Below, in pieces: positions 46,901 through 56,834 of a DNA stretch of 64,000 bases. Below the pieces are notes generated by a model. It made no database searches, had not been told where the DNA came from, and saw nothing but the letters and a program-made list of their open reading frames with translations. The stretch is from BP-464 sp963825415 (lineage in GTDB: Bacteria; Actinomycetota; Thermoleophilia; Solirubrobacterales; Solirubrobacteraceae): NCBI GenBank assembly GCA_963825415.1, contig CAWGTD010000014.1:1-64000 (forward strand), given 5' to 3'. Positions within the stretch are counted from its first letter, which is position 1; each line of letters starts with the position of its first letter. The translations under genes and the position numbers were made by a program.

Positions 46901-47318
46901 GTGGCATGTCGAGCCGCGGCCGAGGCCGGGCGATCACGGCGTCGGGGATGACCTCCTTGACCTCCGGGTCGGCCTCCAGCCGGGCGCGCTCGTCGGCGTC
47001 GACGTTCGCGGCGAAGCCGTTGAGTGACTGGTAGCGGTAGGTGACGTCGCCGCCCGAGCGCTCGACCTCGTCGATCGTGTCCGCGTCGGCCACCCGCGCC
47101 GGCGCCGCCTGGTCCTTCATGATCACGATTACCGCGCCCGCGGGCGCGCTCGCCACCGGCTTGGCGGGGAGCCCCTTGTGGAGAGGGCGGCGCCCCTGGG
47201 CGATGCCGACCGCCGCCGAGATGCAGACGATCACTACGGCAAGACCACATGCACGCGCGAGCGTGGACCTGCCGCCGCGGATTCGACGCGCTGCTGACGG
47301 TGCCCCCTGCTCCCCCAT
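43965..47318 (-). CDS. Large secreted S8-like protease with sedolisin-like active-site changes
   Basis: A 1117-residue exported protein. Signal peptide ~1-45; an inhibitor-I9-like propeptide (~60-135, GAVIVIMKDQAAPARV to KEVIPDAVIAR); the catalytic domain ~160-530; then ~590 residues of beta-rich domains. Catalytic Asp is D201 (RVAFFADGLD), Ser is S456 (NGTSEATPEVAG). Where subtilisins have the HGTHVAG histidine, this has FGDASAIAAQG with D242. The oxyanion position reads VSGDAG (D354), as in sedolisins, rather than Asn. ATG at 47318 follows GGAGGG. Protease activity is plausible but by a non-classical triad. Start upstream (TTG, 47345) rejected. Confidence 0.82.
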   Translation of the reverse strand: MGEQGAPSAARRIRGGRSTLARACGLAVVIVCISAAVGIAQGRRPLHKGLPAKPVASAPAGAVIVIMKDQAAPARVADADTIDEVERSGGDVTYRYQSLNGFAANVDADERARLEADPEVKEVIPDAVIARPRPRLDMPLTGGGAPANATPQHGVCPDDPSKPLLEPESLQRSHVAYTDPSIPQAQALATGKGVRVAFFADGLDIDNPDFIRADGSHVFVDYKDFTGDGPDALTNGAEAFGDASAIAAQGRIVYDLSEWVSWSHPLPKGCTITVRGFAPGADLIGMKTADVSGANRTSRLLAAIDWAITQDHADILSESLGTQGNMPDSAENALRQMNARAVAAGIVVVEVSGDAGFNAGPVSGASDPAVIDTGASTIFRLASQIGWRAAQFSDGWLSGNMASFSSAGFTQGARTVDLVAGGDSGWALCTPDPERYGDCFNANGEPSNLGIINGTSEATPEVAGAAALVIEAYRKTHGGHSPSPGLVRELLTSTATDLGDPGVLQGAGELNALAAVQAAQSVADANGSPTPTGHGLLASPTQVALTGKAGHAPDSTPSVTVTNVGAGPQTIHAHVRALGRPMKRTTGAVDLDGSGEPFQDVAGQPRVLRRVTFDVPKDADRLHGEATWLPGTINLIQLTLLDPHGALAAHASPESVNSGRDIVDVAHPTAGRWTALIYARPDERSHVQYEFFSQRFKAAEKVIPSDFTLPPGATKDVQLDVRLPHDAGDASEDLVLDSSAGSSSVVPLVLRSLIDVHGDHGEFRGEFNGGNGRNNWILDAQTFEFDVPPGRDAITATLRFDGDPAGVEIDAALVSPDGQALAVASTRRIDPPAYDLVDANALQAVALAPKAGRWQLLIGQFNDNGSALTTPYKGTLSFAAPPRVQARGLPANPKTVIKHGQSRTTTITVRNDGPMSEALFVDPRLPSRQTYELLSFDQTEGLPLPNPPFAAPRFYLPSHADTAWASASADIPVNVEWGYSFGDPTVNGQSTGHQASASYSAPEIVNGPWYLRPEVIGPFSEPISGTASVGMAARMLAFDTDVSSSTNDLWREFTDPDAPLDNLQIVAPHKQATMTVTFTPTAPSGTVVQGTLYVADFNNWLASSQDVAAIPYAYKVG

Positions 47319-47421
47319 GCCAGTTCCCTCCCAGGTGATTGGCAAGACTCCGACGTGGAGCCTTCGGCGACACTAACGCGAGACGCGTGGTCGTCGCAAG
47401 AGAACGCCGCGATCGCGAACG

Positions 47422-47985
47422 TCAACCGGCCGGAGTGCTCGCGCCGCGCACCAGGTCGCAATCCCGTGCCGCCACGAGCTCGGCGTGCATGTTGACCTGC
47501 ATCATGCGTAGCGCAGCGTCGGCGAGGTCGGGATGGATGCACGCCACCGCGTCGGTGGGCACGCAGATCTCGTAGTTGCGCAGGTACGCGTCCAACGACG
47601 AGTAGAGGATGCACTGCTCGGTCGCCTGGCCGGCCAGCACGACCCGCTCGACGCCTTCGGAGCTCAGCAGCTCGTCGACGGCCGTCTGGTAGAAGATCGA
47701 GTGGCGTCCCTTGGCGACGAACGGGACGTCGTCGGGCGGTGCGATCGGCTCGACGAGCTCGGGGTGACGCGCGGCCAGCGCGCGCTCGACCAGTTGCTCG
47801 CGGCCCGCCTCCCACCTGCCGTGGTTGTCGTTGACGTAGACGAGCAGCGTCTCGTCGCGGTCCACCCGCTCGACCAGCTCGGCGAGCCGGTCGATCATGC
47901 CCGCGGCCGACTCGGCCAGCGGCTCGGCGTCCTCGTGCTCGTAGGTGTTGAGCATGTCGATGACGATCAGCGCGGTCTTGGGCAT
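47422..47985 (-). CDS. Isochorismatase-like cysteine hydrolase
   Basis: A 187-residue alpha/beta hydrolase of the isochorismatase/nicotinamidase superfamily. The catalytic triad is D10 (ALIVIDMLN), K92 (FVAKGRHS) and C125 (AGQATEQCILYS), with the cis-peptide motif before the cysteine. Nicotinamidase would fit NAD recycling, but the metal-site histidines are not obvious, so substrate is open. No operon partner. Confidence 0.88.
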   Translation of the reverse strand: MPKTALIVIDMLNTYEHEDAEPLAESAAGMIDRLAELVERVDRDETLLVYVNDNHGRWEAGREQLVERALAARHPELVEPIAPPDDVPFVAKGRHSIFYQTAVDELLSSEGVERVVLAGQATEQCILYSSLDAYLRNYEICVPTDAVACIHPDLADAALRMMQVNMHAELVAARDCDLVRGASTPAG

Positions 47986-48018
47986 CTGCCGCGGTACTAC
48001 CCAACCGGCCGCAAAGCG

Positions 48019-49044
48019 TCAGCGCGTGGCGCAGGCGCGCTTCGCCGCACGGCGTGCGCGCTTGAGCTCAGCCGCGCGCTTGGCGGCTCGGCGCTGGGTG
48101 TTGCGGCGGCCCTTGCTGGTGTGCGCCTTGCGGTGCGCGGCACGGGCCGAGCGCAATGCCGACTTGGCGCGGCGGACCCGGGACTGGGCCCTCTTGCAGG
48201 CGGCGCTCTTGCCGCTCGGCTTGCTGCTCGGCTTGCTGCTCGGCGCCTGGCCGGACGGCGGCGCCGAGCCGGACGAGCCGGTCGACGTGCGCGAGTCGGG
48301 GTCGTCGGGAGCCGGGCCGCGGTAGCGCCAGAGCTCCGCGTGGCCACGGATGACCGACGCGTTGAGCGTGCTGAACGTCAGCTCGGCCAGGCCGACGTCG
48401 TTGATCAACAGCGTGCAGCCGCTGCGGTCCGCGTCGGTCGGCGGTGCTTGTGCGCAGTTGGCGTAGTGGTGCTGGCCGCCGAGCAGGTGGCCGAGCTCGT
48501 GGGCCTCGATCTTCGCGGTCTGCTCGCCGAACAGGCCGAGCTCGTCGGCGGGCGACTCGTCGACCTCGCCGACGGCGAAGCCTTGATCTCCGAACGCGAT
48601 GCCGCCGATGCAGTCCGCCATTCCGGCGACGCCGTCACCCGAGACGGGGTCGGCCAGGTTCTTGTTCGTCAGCGTGTAGACGAGATCGATCCCGGCCGGG
48701 CGCCGGCCGCTCTGGGCGGCGCGTGTGGCGTCGAGGATCTCGATCGGATCGACGGAGGCCACCGCGGGCGCGGCCGCGTAGTGCGACAGCAGGTTGATGC
48801 CCAGCGCCGCGTACGGACGGGCCACGACAGTCATCGTGCGCTCGGCAGTGGCCTGGGGCACGCCGTCGAGCAACACCAGGACGTTGATGTCGATCGGCTC
48901 GGAGAAATCCGTCGACAGGACCGTCGGAGCCGCCTCGGTGCAGTCGGGCTGGAAGCCCGTCTCGAACGGGTCCGCGCTGCCGACGGCCGGGGCGAGAAGC
49001 CCCGTCGCCACAAGACAAGCGAACAGCTGCACGATCCGGCGCAT
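48019..49044 (-). CDS. Secreted metzincin-like metalloprotein with Lys/Arg-rich tail
   Basis: A 341-residue exported protein with signal peptide MRRIVQLFACLVATGLLAPAVGSA. HELGHLLGGQHH holds the extended zinc motif HExxHxxGxxH (H182, E183, H186, H192) of metzincin proteases, preceded by sequence like reprolysin/M12 domains (IDINVLVLLDGVPQA, AVGEVDESPADELG). After residue ~255 comes a Ser/Pro/Lys linker and a very basic, helix-prone tail of ~65 residues (VRRAKSALRSARAAHRKAH) bounded by two cysteines. ATG at 49044. The tail might bind cell-wall glycopolymers or DNA; that is speculation. Confidence 0.75.
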   Translation of the reverse strand: MRRIVQLFACLVATGLLAPAVGSADPFETGFQPDCTEAAPTVLSTDFSEPIDINVLVLLDGVPQATAERTMTVVARPYAALGINLLSHYAAAPAVASVDPIEILDATRAAQSGRRPAGIDLVYTLTNKNLADPVSGDGVAGMADCIGGIAFGDQGFAVGEVDESPADELGLFGEQTAKIEAHELGHLLGGQHHYANCAQAPPTDADRSGCTLLINDVGLAELTFSTLNASVIRGHAELWRYRGPAPDDPDSRTSTGSSGSAPPSGQAPSSKPSSKPSGKSAACKRAQSRVRRAKSALRSARAAHRKAHTSKGRRNTQRRAAKRAAELKRARRAAKRACATR

Positions 49045-49085
49045 ATAGGCGCAAACGCAGCCCGACCGCGGAACTTGCCTTCGAA

Positions 49086-49505
49086 CTAGCCGTCGCCGCC
49101 TTCGACCATCCGCAAGAAGGCCTCGGCACGGCGCTTGTTGCGCTCGGCCGTGCGCCACTGCTCGGAGTCCTTGTCTGCCGAACCCATTTCTTTCTCGGCG
49201 CGTTGGAGCTTCTCGCGCTGCTCGCTTGTGTTGATCTCGTCGGCCGGGATGGCCTCTTCGACCAACAGCAGCACGTGGTCGCCGGAGACCTGCACGTACC
49301 CCTCGGCCTGGGCGAAGCTGACGATGTCGCTCTCGGACTTGTAGAGGCGCAGTTCGGTCGGATCGAGCATGCCGAGCAGCGGCTGATGGTGGGCCAGGAT
49401 GCCGATCGAACCGACCGTGGTCCGCGTCGAGACCATCTCGACCTCGTCCTTGAAGACCTCGCCCTCGGGCGTCAGGACCTCGGCGGTGAACTTCTCGTGG
49501 GCCAT
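49086..49505 (-). CDS. atpC: ATP synthase F1 epsilon subunit
   Basis: A 139-residue central-stalk subunit. Beta-sandwich domain FTAEVLTPEGEVFKDEVEMVSTRTTVGSIGILAHHQPLLGML is standard, followed by the helical hairpin (INTSEQREKLQRAEKEM). ATG directly abuts the atpD stop with no gap. Last gene of the operon; unusual only in its short C-terminal EGGDG end. Confidence 0.95.
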   Translation of the reverse strand: MAHEKFTAEVLTPEGEVFKDEVEMVSTRTTVGSIGILAHHQPLLGMLDPTELRLYKSESDIVSFAQAEGYVQVSGDHVLLLVEEAIPADEINTSEQREKLQRAEKEMGSADKDSEQWRTAERNKRRAEAFLRMVEGGDG

Positions 49506-51089
49506 CTAGCTCTCGGAGTCGCCGTTGGACTCGTCGTCCTTGGACTCGTCGGACTTCTCGTCGCCGTCGTCGGACTGCTCCTTCTCGGAATCCTTCGAGG
49601 AGCCCTTCGGGCCCTGCTTGGTGCCCTCGCCCTTGGCTCCGGAGACCACGTCGTCGATCGAGCCCTTCAGCAGGAACGCACCCTCGGGGATGTCGTCGTG
49701 CTGGCCCTCGAGGACCTCCTTGAACGAACGCACCGTCTCCTCGATCGGCACGTAGGTGCCCGGCGTGCCCGTGAACTGCTCGGCCACGTGGAACGGCTGC
49801 GACAGGAAGCGCTCGATCTTGCGCGCACGCTGGACGGTGATCTTGTCCTCGTCGGAGAGCTCGTCGATGCCGAGGATGGCGATGATGTCCTGCAGCTCGC
49901 GGTAACGCTGGAGGACCTCCTTGACCTGGTTGGCCACCTGGAAGTGCTCCTCGCCGAGAACGTCGGGCTTGAGGATCGTGGAGGTCGAGTCGAGCGGGTC
50001 GACCGCCGGGTAGATGCCCTTCTCCGCGATCGAGCGCGACAGCGTCGTGGTCGCGTTGAGGTGGGCGAACACCGACGCCGGCGCGGGGTCGGTGAGGTCG
50101 TCGGCCGGCACGTAGATCGCCTGGATCGAGGTGACCGAGCCCTGGCGCGTCGACGTGATGCGCTCCTGGAGCTGGCCCATCTCGGTCTCCAGCGTCGGCT
50201 GGTAGCCCACCTGCGAGGGCATCCGCCCGAGCAGCGCCGAGACCTCCGAGCCCGCCTGCACGAACCGGAAGATGTTGTCGATGAACAGCAGCACGTCCTG
50301 ACCCTGCTCACGGAAGTACTCGGCCATCGTCAGGCCGGACAGGGCGACGCGCATGCGCGCGCCGGGCGGCTCGTTCATCTGGCCGAAGACGAGCATCGTC
50401 TTCTCCAGGACGCCGGACTCCTTCATCTCCAGCCACAGGTCGTTGCCCTCGCGGCTGCGCTCGCCCACCCCGCAGAACGCCGACAGGCCGCCGTGCTCCT
50501 GGGCGAGGTTGTGGATCAGCTCCTGGATGATCACCGTCTTGCCGACGCCGGCGCCGCCGAACAGGCCGACCTTGCCGCCCTTGGCGTAGGGCGCCAGGAG
50601 GTCGACGACCTTGATGCCGGTCTCGAACATCTCCTGGGTCGGCGTGAGGTCCGCGACGTCGGGTGCGTCGCGATGGATCGGCCAGCGCTCCTTGACCTCG
50701 ATCTCGTCGCCCAGGTCGATCGTGTCGCCGAGCAGGTTGAAGATCCGCCCGAGCGTCACCTCGCCCACCGGCACGGTGATCGGCCCACCGGTGTCGATGA
50801 CCTCGGCGCCGCGCGCCAGGCCGTCGGTGGTGTCCATCGCGACGGCGCGCACGCGGTCGTCGCCGAGATGCTGCTGGACCTCGCAGACCAGGATCTCCTG
50901 GCCCGACTCGTCGTGGGCGACCGACTGCTCGGAGGCCTGGTGCTCGGTCGCGGCGCGCGCGATCGTGATCGCGTTGTTGATCTCGGGCAGCTCGTCGGGG
51001 AAGACGGCCTCGATCACGACGCCCTGGATCTCCTCGATCCGGCCGACGTTGCGCTTTTCGGTCTTGGTCTCGGTGTCGGTCGCAGCCAT
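49506..51089 (-). CDS. atpD: ATP synthase F1 beta subunit with acidic C-terminal extension
   Basis: A 527-residue catalytic subunit (family usual ~470). Walker A GGAGVGKTV, FCGVGERSREGNDLW, the catalytic GERSREG glutamate and the DELSDEDK region (DELSEED in most) are present. After the normal end (GAFLLKGSIDDVV) the chain goes on for ~45 residues of Lys/Ser/Asp/Glu (SDDGDEKSDESKDDESN). A good site TTAGGAGAAAAAA precedes the ATG. The tail is not part of any known ATP-synthase fold and is matched by acidic additions in alpha and gamma. Confidence 0.96.
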   Translation of the reverse strand: MAATDTETKTEKRNVGRIEEIQGVVIEAVFPDELPEINNAITIARAATEHQASEQSVAHDESGQEILVCEVQQHLGDDRVRAVAMDTTDGLARGAEVIDTGGPITVPVGEVTLGRIFNLLGDTIDLGDEIEVKERWPIHRDAPDVADLTPTQEMFETGIKVVDLLAPYAKGGKVGLFGGAGVGKTVIIQELIHNLAQEHGGLSAFCGVGERSREGNDLWLEMKESGVLEKTMLVFGQMNEPPGARMRVALSGLTMAEYFREQGQDVLLFIDNIFRFVQAGSEVSALLGRMPSQVGYQPTLETEMGQLQERITSTRQGSVTSIQAIYVPADDLTDPAPASVFAHLNATTTLSRSIAEKGIYPAVDPLDSTSTILKPDVLGEEHFQVANQVKEVLQRYRELQDIIAILGIDELSDEDKITVQRARKIERFLSQPFHVAEQFTGTPGTYVPIEETVRSFKEVLEGQHDDIPEGAFLLKGSIDDVVSGAKGEGTKQGPKGSSKDSEKEQSDDGDEKSDESKDDESNGDSES

Positions 51090-51116
51090 TTTTTTCTCCT
51101 AAGGGTTTCGTCCTAC

Positions 51117-51136
51117 CGTCGCCGCAAGCGGCGACG
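51117..51136 (-). promoter_or_regulatory. Intercistronic hairpin between atpG and atpD
   Basis: CGTCGCCG and CGGCGACG form a perfect 8-bp stem with a CAAG/CTTG loop, inside the only longer gap of the F1 genes (58 bp). It may protect or process the mRNA to raise beta-subunit yield; no T-run follows, so it is not a terminator. Confidence 0.45.
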
Positions 51137-51147
51137 TTCGGCCGACG

Positions 51148-52094
51148 TCACGAAAGCGCTTCCGCGCCCGCGACAACTTCCATGATCTCTTGGGTGATTT
51201 CAGCCTGGCGGGCACGGTTCATCTCGAGCGTCAGGTCGTCGATGACCTCGGCCGCGTTCTGCGAGGCATTGCGCATCGCGGTCATCCGCGCGCCGTGCTC
51301 GGACGCCGTGGACTCCAGCAGCGCCCGGAAGATCGATATCTCGACGTAGTCGGGAACCAGGCGCGAGAGGATCTCGGCCGGGTCGGGCTCGTATTCGACG
51401 AGCGCGTGCTTTTCGCCCTCGGACTCGCCCTCGCCGTCCTCGTCGCGCTTGTCGACGTCATCCGACCCACCGCCTACGGCGGTGTGTGCCCGGCCGCCCT
51501 CCAGAACCGTCGCGTCCTGGAGCGGCAGCAGCGTCTCGCGCCGGACCTCCTGGGTCAGCGCCGAGACGTAGCCGTTGTAGAAGACCTCGACGCGGTCGAT
51601 CTTGCCGTCGATGTAGGCGGCCATCAGCCCCTCGGCGATCTCGCGCGCGTTGGCGTAGCCCGGGCGGTCGGTGAAGCCGACGTAGCTGCCCGCGACCTCG
51701 CGACCACGGAACGTCAACGAGGAGACGCCACGCCGACCCGACGCGTAGAAGACGACCGACCGCCCCTCGCTCTCGTGCTCGGCGGCGGCGCGCAGCCCGG
51801 CGCGCAGGATCTGGGAGTTGAACGCACCGGCCAGGCCGCGGTCACCGGTGACGAGCAGGATCGCGACGTTGTCGATCGAGTCGTGCTCCTGGAGGATCGG
51901 CAGCGCGGAGATCTCCGCTCCGGCGGCTTCGGCCGCCTGGCGGGTCATGCGCCGGATCGCCGCCGCGTAGGGCCGCAGGCGCTCGATGCGCTGCTCGGCG
52001 CGGCGCAGCCGCGCCGCGGCGACCATCTCCATCGCGCGAGTGATCTTGCGGATGTTCTGGACCGACGCGATGCGGTTCTTGACGTCGCGCTGGC

Positions 52095-52098
<4 letters not shown>
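51148..52098 (-). CDS. atpG: ATP synthase F1 gamma subunit with acidic insertion
   Basis: A 316-residue rotor shaft. Terminal helices are typical (RDVKNRIASVQNIRKITRAMEMVAAARLRRAE; ARMTAMRNASQNAAEVIDDLTLEMNRARQAEITQEIMEVVAGAEAL). Between TLLPLQDATVLEG and LVEYEPDPAEIL it carries an inserted acidic stretch of ~35 residues (GGGSDDVDKRDEDGEGESEG). Actinobacterial gamma subunits are known to have a variable insertion in this globular region; here it is strongly acidic. GTG at 52098 overlaps the atpA stop (GTGA). Confidence 0.95.
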
Positions 52099-53831
<1,733 letters not shown>

Positions 53832-53847
53832 GTCTTAGGTCTCCTAC

Positions 53848-54381
53848 CTAGGCGGCCTTCGCCACCTGGCGGCGAAGCTGTTCGAGTCTGTTGCGGATGG
53901 AGGCGTCGAGGATCGAGTTGCCGACGCGCAGGATGATCCCGCCGAGCATGTCGGGGTCCACCTCGGCCGTCAGCTGCACCTTGCGGCCGGTCTGGTCGCC
54001 GATCGCCTTGCCGATGCCGTCGACGATGCCGGAGTCCAGCTTGATCGCGGAGGTTACGGTCACCGGCAGCAGCTGGTTGGCGTCGCGCCAGAGGCGATCG
54101 ATCTCCCGGCGGATGCGGAAGATCGCCGGCATGCGGTGCTTCTCGACGAGCAGCTCGAGGAAGTTCTGGACCGCCTCGTCGGCGCCGGTGACCGTGCGGC
54201 CGAGCCCGTCCTTCTTCTCCGCCGTCGAGAAGTAGGGCGAGAAGAAGAACACCTGGAGGTCGCGGTTCTCGGCGAGCTCGTCGGCGAACTGGCCCAGCTG
54301 GTCGCGGACCGTGTCGAGCGCGTTGCGCTCTGTGGCCACCTGGAACAGGGACCGGGCGTAGACGGTGGCGATCTCCTCCAC
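53848..54381 (-). CDS. atpH: ATP synthase F1 delta subunit
   Basis: A 177-residue peripheral-stalk subunit (OSCP). MEEIATVYARSLFQVATERNALDTVRDQLGQFAD at the N-terminus and VQLTAEVDPDMLGGIILRVGNSILDASIRNRLEQLRRQ at the C-terminus are the family marks. Separate from subunit b, unlike mycobacteria where b and delta are fused. 6 bp after atpF. Confidence 0.94.
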   Translation of the reverse strand: MEEIATVYARSLFQVATERNALDTVRDQLGQFADELAENRDLQVFFFSPYFSTAEKKDGLGRTVTGADEAVQNFLELLVEKHRMPAIFRIRREIDRLWRDANQLLPVTVTSAIKLDSGIVDGIGKAIGDQTGRKVQLTAEVDPDMLGGIILRVGNSILDASIRNRLEQLRRQVAKAA

Positions 54382-54387
54382 GAGCTC

Positions 54388-54945
54388 CTACCGGCTCTCC
54401 CCCGCCAACGCGGAGAAGTCGAGCTCGTCGAGGGCCTCCTTGACCAGGCGCTCCTGGTCGGCCTCGTTGAGCGTCTTGCGGGTGACCTTCTCGGTCGCCA
54501 TGACGGTCAGATCGGCGACCTCGCGGCGGATCTCCTGGATCGCCCGGCGGGTCTCGGCCTCGATGTCACGCCGGGCCTGGGCCATGATCTCCTCGCGCTT
54601 GCGGCGCGCCTCCTCGGTGGACTCGCGCTCGTGCACCTCGCCGGCCTTGCGCGCGCGGGTGACGATCTCCTCGGACTGCGTGCGCGCATCCTTCAGCCGC
54701 TGGCGGTACTCCTCCAACAGCGCCTCGGCCTCGGACTTGGTGCGCTCGGCCAGATCGATCGACTCCTCGATGGCGCGCTGGCGCTTGTCGAGAGCCTCGG
54801 CGATACGCGGGAAGGCAAGACGGCTGAGCAGCACCATCGCGCCCACGAAGACGACCAGCGTCCAGATCATCAACCCGATGCCGGGCTGGACGAGGAAGCT
54901 GCCGCCCTCATCTTCGGCCGCGAGAGTGGTGACGAACGCGAGCAT
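54388..54945 (-). CDS. atpF: ATP synthase Fo b subunit
   Basis: A 185-residue peripheral-stalk subunit: short extracytoplasmic N-terminus, one TM helix (LMIWTLVVFVGAMVLLSRLAF, ~27-48), then a long charged coiled coil (EALDKRQRAIEESIDLAERTK onward). 6 bp after atpE. Confidence 0.94.
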   Translation of the reverse strand: MLAFVTTLAAEDEGGSFLVQPGIGLMIWTLVVFVGAMVLLSRLAFPRIAEALDKRQRAIEESIDLAERTKSEAEALLEEYRQRLKDARTQSEEIVTRARKAGEVHERESTEEARRKREEIMAQARRDIEAETRRAIQEIRREVADLTVMATEKVTRKTLNEADQERLVKEALDELDFSALAGESR

Positions 54946-54951
54946 GCCGGC

Positions 54952-55230
54952 CTAGAGGAAGAACGCCAGCAGGCCGGCGACGAGGCCGTAGAACACGCAG
55001 GCCTCCGTCAGCGCGAAGCCCAGCCACTGGATCGAGGTGATCTCGTCGCGCATCTCCGGCTGGCGTGTCACGGACTCGATGACCTTGCCGAAGATGTTGC
55101 CGATGCCGACGCCCGCTCCGGCAGCGCCGAGACCGCCGCCGACGCCGAGGGCGATTGCCTTGCCGGCCTTGGAGACTTCCTCACCGCCGCCGGCGGCCTG
55201 TGCGAGTTGGGTGATGACGGAGAGGTCCAC
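54952..55230 (-). CDS. atpE: ATP synthase Fo c subunit
   Basis: A 92-residue hairpin of two TM helices forming the rotor ring. Helix 1 has the GVGGGLGAAGAGVGIGNIFG glycine run, the loop has RQPEMRDEI, and helix 2 carries the proton-binding glutamate E76 (FALTEACVFYGLVAGLL). Glu rather than Asp, H+-type pattern with no obvious Na+ ligands. GTG at 55230 follows a strong AAAGGAG site; the frame is open farther upstream through atpB, which is not coding in that frame. Confidence 0.95.
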   Translation of the reverse strand: MDLSVITQLAQAAGGGEEVSKAGKAIALGVGGGLGAAGAGVGIGNIFGKVIESVTRQPEMRDEITSIQWLGFALTEACVFYGLVAGLLAFFL

Positions 55231-55247
55231 TGTGGCTCCTTTGTGAG

Positions 55248-56138
55248 TCAGTGAGACTCGGCGACTGCGCCGCCGAGGTAGATGGCAGTGAGAGTGGCGA
55301 AGATGAACGCCTGGAGGCCGGCAACAAGCCCGACCTCGAAGAGGAAGAGGATGATCCCGAGCGGGAGCGTGAGCCAGCCGAGAGCTGCGATCCCGAGCAG
55401 GACGGCCAGCGCGCCACCCATGAACAGGATGATCAGGTGGCCCGCGAGGATGTTGGCGAAAAGTCGCACGGAGAGCGACATGAGCCGCATCACGTTCGAG
55501 AAGACCTCGAGGACGAAGATGAAGCCCGCCATCGGGCCCTTCACGCCGGCCGGGATGAGGCTCTTGAGGTAGCCGATCGGGCCCTTGGCACGGACCCCTT
55601 CGATCGTGTACGCGAAGAAGACGACGATCGCGAGCACCAAGGGGATCGAGAGGTTCGCCGTCGCGGCGTACAGCGCGAAGCTCGGGATCTCCGCGCCGAA
55701 CACGTTGATCTTGTGCTCGGTGTTGGTCGGCAGCGGGATGTACCCGATCAGGTTCGAGAAGAGGATGAAGAGGAACAGCGCGCCGATGAACGGGAACCAC
55801 TTCGCGGCCATGCGGCTGTCCATCGCGCCGCGAGTGATGTTGTCGCGCATCAGCTGGTAGAGGATCTCGACCGCGGTCTGCACGCGGTTGGGCCGGTCCT
55901 GCATGCGCTTGGCGACGTAGATCATCGTCGCGCACGTGAGGACGCCCGCGATGATCACGTACATCACGGCCTTGTTGATCGAAAACGCCCCGAGCTCGAT
56001 CCAGTTGTCGAGCTTGAACTCGTTCTGCGGCTGGAAGGCGTCGTTGGACGTGCGATGCCAACCCGTCGCCGCCACGATGACGACCACGCCGCCGATATAG
56101 ACGCCGAGGAAGGCGAGCAGCTTCTGCTTCGTCGTCAT
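55248..56138 (-). CDS. atpB: ATP synthase Fo a subunit
   Basis: A 296-residue stator subunit with six hydrophobic segments. The essential arginine is in MSLSVRLFANILAGHLIILF and the exit-channel region is VGLVAGLQAFIFATLTAIYLGGAV. NLIGYIPLPTNTEHKINVFGAEIPSFALYAATANLSIPL is typical. The ATG overlaps the stop of the preceding gene (ATGA). Confidence 0.95.
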   Translation of the reverse strand: MTTKQKLLAFLGVYIGGVVVIVAATGWHRTSNDAFQPQNEFKLDNWIELGAFSINKAVMYVIIAGVLTCATMIYVAKRMQDRPNRVQTAVEILYQLMRDNITRGAMDSRMAAKWFPFIGALFLFILFSNLIGYIPLPTNTEHKINVFGAEIPSFALYAATANLSIPLVLAIVVFFAYTIEGVRAKGPIGYLKSLIPAGVKGPMAGFIFVLEVFSNVMRLMSLSVRLFANILAGHLIILFMGGALAVLLGIAALGWLTLPLGIILFLFEVGLVAGLQAFIFATLTAIYLGGAVAESH

Positions 56139-56503
56139 GGTCGGGGAACGGTCCTCTCCAGCTGGCGGGTCAGCACGGTCATGCCGAAATAGACGGTGAA
56201 GGCGGCGAGTACGAGGACAGCCGCCATGACCCCGTCCTCCCGTTCGCCTGCGGTGCCCGCTGCGATCACCGCGAGCGCCACGATCCAGACGCGGGCCATC
56301 ATGCCACCAACCTGGTAGCCGAGGCGCATACGTGAGTCGGCTCCGGCCACCGTCGCGCGGTGCTCGAGGTAGGCGGCACCCGCTCGCGTGAACACCCAGG
56401 CGCCGGCGCCGAAGGCATAGCCGACCACCGGCAGGCCGGCAAGAAGCACCAGCGGAGCGCTGGCAATCACGAGTCCGACGTCGAGGTAGCGCAGGCCGAT
56501 CAT
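56135..56503 (-). CDS. AtpI-like small membrane protein of the atp operon
   Basis: About 122 residues with four hydrophobic segments (LGVIASAPLVLLAGLPVVGYAFGAGAW; MMARVWIVALAVIAAG; GVMAAVLVLAAFTVYFGM). Position directly before atpB and coupling by ATGA point to an AtpI-type assembly helper for the c-ring. Sequence similarity by eye is weak. ATG at 56503 chosen as the one giving MIGLRYLDVGLVI. Confidence 0.65.
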   Translation of the reverse strand: MIGLRYLDVGLVIASAPLVLLAGLPVVGYAFGAGAWVFTRAGAAYLEHRATVAGADSRMRLGYQVGGMMARVWIVALAVIAAGTAGEREDGVMAAVLVLAAFTVYFGMTVLTRQLERTVPRP

Positions 56504-56507
56504 CGAC

Positions 56508-56705
56508 TCAGAGATCCCGGAAGCGGGCGATAACAGCCGCGGTCCCGCCGACGAAGCCGAGGAATATGCCGAGGCCGAGCAACGGCCCGAATGCACCGAC
56601 GAGGGCTCCGACCCCGCCGCCGACGAGCCCGCCGAGCACCACCCCGCTCAGCAGCAGCGTCCCCGCCACCATCCCGCTCGCCGTGTTCCGGGGCGGACGA
56701 GTCAT
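56508..56705 (-). CDS. AtpZ-like two-helix membrane protein
   Basis: A 65-residue protein with two TM helices (GMVAGTLLLSGVVLGGLVGGGVGALVG; LLGLGIFLGFVGGTAAVIARF), in the place where AtpZ/gene 1 normally starts atp operons. An in-phase better start may be ATG 56736 (MPDRDPPFDPDD), but it is one base out of frame with the rest; a frameshift near 56703 would join them. As written, translation starts at 56705. Confidence 0.6.
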   Translation of the reverse strand: MTRPPRNTASGMVAGTLLLSGVVLGGLVGGGVGALVGAFGPLLGLGIFLGFVGGTAAVIARFRDL

Positions 56706-56834
56706 CGGGGTCGAAGGGAGGATCGCGATCGGGCATGGTTCAAAGGAGGCGGCACCTTAGACGACAAAGCCCGCACGATGGCGGGTTCGCCATGGGTTTC
56801 CGAGCGCGGTCTGCGTCTCGGTGGCGGCTCCTGC

